A DNA stretch of 27,152 bases from NCBI GenBank assembly GCA_014239505.1, contig JAAZYT010000010.1, forward strand, positions 1 to 27,152. The letters are read 5' to 3'. This document shows positions 24,693 through 27,152 of this stretch, in pieces. Numbering within the stretch: position 1 is the first letter of the stretch; each line of letters opens with the position of its first letter. Source of the DNA: Fidelibacterota bacterium (lineage in GTDB: Bacteria; Fidelibacterota; Marinisomatia; Marinisomatales; TCS55). The position numbers and the translations under genes were made by a program. The notes beneath the pieces were generated by a model, which had not been told where the DNA came from, ran no database searches, and saw nothing but the letters and a program-made list of their open reading frames with translations.

Positions 24693-25609
24693 TGATCCAA
24701 AAAATAAATTATTTATTCATCATTGTTATATTAACAATTGGATGCTCAAAACCTTTAAAGCTTGATCCTTATATAATTATACTTGGAATCGCTCAAGATG
24801 GTGGAATTCCACATGCTGGATGCAATAAAGTTTGTTGCGCTAATCGTTGGAATGATCCTTCAAAAAAATTATTGGTTTCTTCATTAGGAATTGTTGATCC
24901 AGAAACAAATGAGACCTGGATGATTGATGCCACACCTGACTTTACTGAACAATTTGAAATATTAACTAAAAATAGTTTAAATACTTTTAAGGGAATTTTA
25001 CTAACACATGCCCATATAGGCCACTATACAGGATTGATTCATTTAGGCAGAGAAGTAATGGGAACAAAATCAGTTCCAGTTTATACCATGCCAAAAATGA
25101 AGAATTATTTAGAATCTAATGGCCCATGGAGTCAACTAGTAAAGCTTGAAAATATAGAACTAAAGATGCTAAGTGATGGAAACACCATAAATTTAAATCA
25201 TAGAATAAAAGTTACACCTTTTCTTGTGCCTCACCGTGATGAATTTTCTGAAACGGTTGGCTACAGGATTGAAGGACCAAAAAAATCAATAATATTTATA
25301 CCTGATATAGATAAATGGTCTAAATGGGAAAAAGATATTGTAAAAATTGTGGATGAAAATGATTTTGCCTTTTTAGATGGATCTTTTTTTCAAAATGGAG
25401 AAATTCCTGGAAGAGATATGTCTGAAATACCTCATCCTTTTATAATTGAATCACTAGATAAATTGAAATCATCAAAAAAAACATCTAAAGTTCACTTTAT
25501 TCATCTAAATCATACTAACCCAGCTTTAATTGAAGATTCTAATGCTCATCAACAAGTAATTAAGGCTGGATTTAATATTGCACAACCAAAACAGGTCATT
25601 ACTTTTTAG
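24689..25609 (+). CDS. PqqB-like metallo-beta-lactamase-fold lipoprotein
   Basis: A 306-residue MBL-fold protein with a lipoprotein signal (LTIG-C19). It resembles PqqB-type proteins: LGIAQDGGIPHAGC with C45, C49, C50 in a possible extra metal site; THAHIGHYTGL (H107, H109, H112); VPHRDEFSETVGY (H182); IPDID (D206); and HLNHTNP near the C-terminus. The usual HxHxDH motif reads HxHxGH, so the second-metal aspartate is missing, which I recall as a trait of this subgroup. PQQ synthesis is unlikely: no other pqq gene is nearby and the protein is exported. Its place between a D,D-carboxypeptidase and a hexosaminidase, with a 4-bp overlap to dacB, suggests an envelope hydrolase of unknown substrate. 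Confidence 0.75.
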   Translation: MMIQKINYLFIIVILTIGCSKPLKLDPYIIILGIAQDGGIPHAGCNKVCCANRWNDPSKKLLVSSLGIVDPETNETWMIDATPDFTEQFEILTKNSLNTFKGILLTHAHIGHYTGLIHLGREVMGTKSVPVYTMPKMKNYLESNGPWSQLVKLENIELKMLSDGNTINLNHRIKVTPFLVPHRDEFSETVGYRIEGPKKSIIFIPDIDKWSKWEKDIVKIVDENDFAFLDGSFFQNGEIPGRDMSEIPHPFIIESLDKLKSSKKTSKVHFIHLNHTNPALIEDSNAHQQVIKAGFNIAQPKQVITF

Positions 25610-25616
25610 GTAATTT

Positions 25617-27152
25617 TTGTTAAAAAATTTATTTTATATATTTTTACTAACAACTTTGATCTTGATAGCTTGCAAGGAAGAAAACAATAAGAATAATCTA
25701 GGACTTATTCCCCTACCTTCTAAAATTGAAATAGCTTCTGGTAAAACATTAGTAGATAATCAATGGTCAATTAAGCATAATAATAATCACACAGATCTTG
25801 ATTATTTAAAAGATTTATTAACACAAAGTCTTAATAATCATAAAATCACTTTAAATAAATATTCTAACAAAACCATTTCATTAGTAATTAGAACTGATGA
25901 TGGCTTAAATGATGAAGACTATATCCTTAATATTCATAAAGATAAAATTTTAATTATTGCTAGCTCGCCAAATGGTATTTTTTATGGAATTCAAACATTT
26001 AACCAACTTTTAGATTCTTCCGAAAGGTCAAAGAATGGCCTTTTACTACCAAATATAAATATTGTAGATCAACCAAGGTTCAAATGGCGTGGTATGCACT
26101 TAGATGTTGGTCGACATTTTTTTGATATTTCATTTATAAAAAAATATATCGACTATATTGCAATGCACAAAATGAATATTTTTCATTGGCATCTAACTGA
26201 AGATCAAGGTTGGCGAATTGAAATTAATGCTTATCCAAAATTAACTGAAATAGGTGCATATAGAGATGAAACTCTCATAGGTAGTTATTATGATAAACCT
26301 CACAAGTACGATGGTATAAAATATGGCGGATTTTATACAAAAAAAGATATTCAAGAAGTAATTGAATATGCACGTAAAAGATATGTAACTGTTGTTCCTG
26401 AAATTGAAATGCCAGGTCATAGCTTAGCTGCCCTTGCTGCTTACCCTGAATTATCATGCACTGATCAAAAGCATGCTGTTGCAAAAATTTGGGGTGTTCA
26501 CAAAGAGATATTTTGTGCAGGAAAAGAATCTACTTTTATTTTTTTGGAAACAGTTTTAACAGAAGTTGCTGAAATGTTTCCAGGCCCTTTTATTCATATC
26601 GGAGGTGATGAGGCGCCTAAAGATAGATGGGGAAAACATGCCTTAGACCAAAAACGAATCATTGATGAAAATTTAAAAGATGAACATGAACTTCAATCTT
26701 ACTTTATAAAACGTATTGAAAATATTTTGTCAAAGCTAGACAAAAGGCTTATAGGGTGGGATGAAATTTTAGAAGGTGGTTTGGCACCGGGTGCAATTGT
26801 ACAATCATGGAGAGGTATGGATGGAGGTATTGTTGCAGCAAATGCCAAACATGAGGTAATTATGTCTCCGACTTCACATGCATATTTTGATTATTATCAA
26901 TCTGAAGATAAAGACAAAGAGCCTTTAGCTATAGGAGGCTTTTTATCTTTAGAGAAAGTATATGAATTTGAACCTATACCAGAGGATATTGAACCAGAAA
27001 AAATTAAATATATTTTAGGTGGTCAAGGTAATATCTGGACTGAATATATCAATACACCTCAGAAAGTTGAATACATGGCTATTCCAAGGATGAGTGCAAT
27101 GGCTGAAGTACTATGGTCTAAAAAAAGTGATAGAGATTTTGAAAGTTTTAAA
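25617..27152 (+). CDS. GH20 beta-N-acetylhexosaminidase lipoprotein (3' end outside window)
   Basis: Open to the right edge: 512 residues with no stop. The only start that keeps the signal peptide is TTG at 25617, seven bases after the previous stop with TAGG upstream, giving MLKNLFYIFLLTTLILIA-C19 (lipoprotein). A GH20b-type N-domain (LIPLPSKIEIASG onward) precedes the catalytic barrel. Landmarks are RGMHLDVGRHFF, FHWHLTEDQGWRIEI, PEIEMPGHSLAALAAYPEL, the catalytic pair D331-E332 in HIGGDEAPKDRW, GWDEILEGGL, QSWRG and GGQGNIWTEY. GH20 enzymes remove terminal GlcNAc or GalNAc by substrate-assisted catalysis. In this operon it could trim GlcNAc from peptidoglycan fragments alternately with NamZ, or act on chitin oligomers made by the GH18 protein. 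Confidence 0.92.
   Translation, partial: MLKNLFYIFLLTTLILIACKEENNKNNLGLIPLPSKIEIASGKTLVDNQWSIKHNNNHTDLDYLKDLLTQSLNNHKITLNKYSNKTISLVIRTDDGLNDEDYILNIHKDKILIIASSPNGIFYGIQTFNQLLDSSERSKNGLLLPNINIVDQPRFKWRGMHLDVGRHFFDISFIKKYIDYIAMHKMNIFHWHLTEDQGWRIEINAYPKLTEIGAYRDETLIGSYYDKPHKYDGIKYGGFYTKKDIQEVIEYARKRYVTVVPEIEMPGHSLAALAAYPELSCTDQKHAVAKIWGVHKEIFCAGKESTFIFLETVLTEVAEMFPGPFIHIGGDEAPKDRWGKHALDQKRIIDENLKDEHELQSYFIKRIENILSKLDKRLIGWDEILEGGLAPGAIVQSWRGMDGGIVAANAKHEVIMSPTSHAYFDYYQSEDKDKEPLAIGGFLSLEKVYEFEPIPEDIEPEKIKYILGGQGNIWTEYINTPQKVEYMAIPRMSAMAEVLWSKKSDRDFESFK

Noticed and set aside
24689..25609. PQQ biosynthesis protein PqqB
   Set aside because: No pqqA/C/D/E nearby, the protein carries a lipoprotein signal, and the operon is envelope-directed.
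1..27152. tRNA, rRNA, CRISPR array, insertion sequence, integrase, attachment site, riboswitch
   Set aside because: No regular repeat-spacer pattern, transposase or recombinase motif, or RNA-gene consensus was seen. Spacers are nearly all under 100 bp, the longest (17330-17604) being about 275 bp.

Overview
The window is AT-rich, gene-dense bacterial DNA. It has no tRNA, rRNA, insertion sequence or CRISPR array that I could find, and no gene-free stretch longer than about 300 bases. Three things point to a marine member of the FCB group (Bacteroidota and relatives, possibly Ca. Marinimicrobia/SAR406): short signal peptides ending in '-AQ', many lipoproteins, and a secreted protein with a T9SS-type C-terminal sorting domain (YPNPS ... 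GVYIARL). The phylum is an inference; the proteins do not prove it.

Left block (2-17329, all minus strand, read right to left). The order is: Xaa-Pro aminopeptidase, a 56-residue membrane peptide, a hydroxylysine-kinase-like phosphotransferase, a class III aminotransferase of the phosphohydroxylysine/phosphoethanolamine phospho-lyase family, a LacZ-type GH2 beta-galactosidase lipoprotein, a vSGLT-like Na+/sugar symporter, a proline-racemase-family trans-3-hydroxyproline dehydratase, a GH109 alpha-N-acetylgalactosaminidase-like protein with a Tat signal, a second Na+ symporter, a galactokinase-like GHMP kinase, a sugar-1-phosphate nucleotidyltransferase, a GT2 glycosyltransferase and an exported amidohydrolase. 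Several junctions overlap or abut (kinase/lyase 14 bp, lyase/beta-galactosidase TAATG, GH109/symporter TAAATG, symporter/GHMP kinase 10 bp). My main hypothesis is a salvage locus for glycosylated, collagen-like or mucin-like protein. Beta-galactosidase would free hydroxylysine from galactosyl-hydroxylysine. The kinase and lyase would degrade the hydroxylysine, the dehydratase and the Xaa-Pro peptidase would handle hydroxyproline/proline peptides, and the symporter, GHMP kinase and nucleotidyltransferase would recover galactose or GalNAc.

Middle (17330-18397). A short AT-rich control region carries an 18-base direct repeat. It is followed by a possible 35-residue membrane peptide and a PAP2-family phosphatase, both on the minus strand. 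The phosphatase is divergent from the right block across a 94-bp gap.

Right block (18398-27152, plus strand). Six tightly linked genes encode a LysA-type decarboxylase, a secreted GH18/FN3/T9SS protein, a NamZ (DUF1343, GH171) lipoprotein, a PBP4/DacB-type D,D-carboxypeptidase lipoprotein, a PqqB-like metallo-beta-lactamase-fold lipoprotein and a GH20 beta-hexosaminidase lipoprotein that runs off the right edge. Together they look like a cell-envelope module for breaking down and salvaging peptidoglycan and other amino-sugar polymers.

All assignments come from reading motifs and from remembered family sequences; no database search was run.
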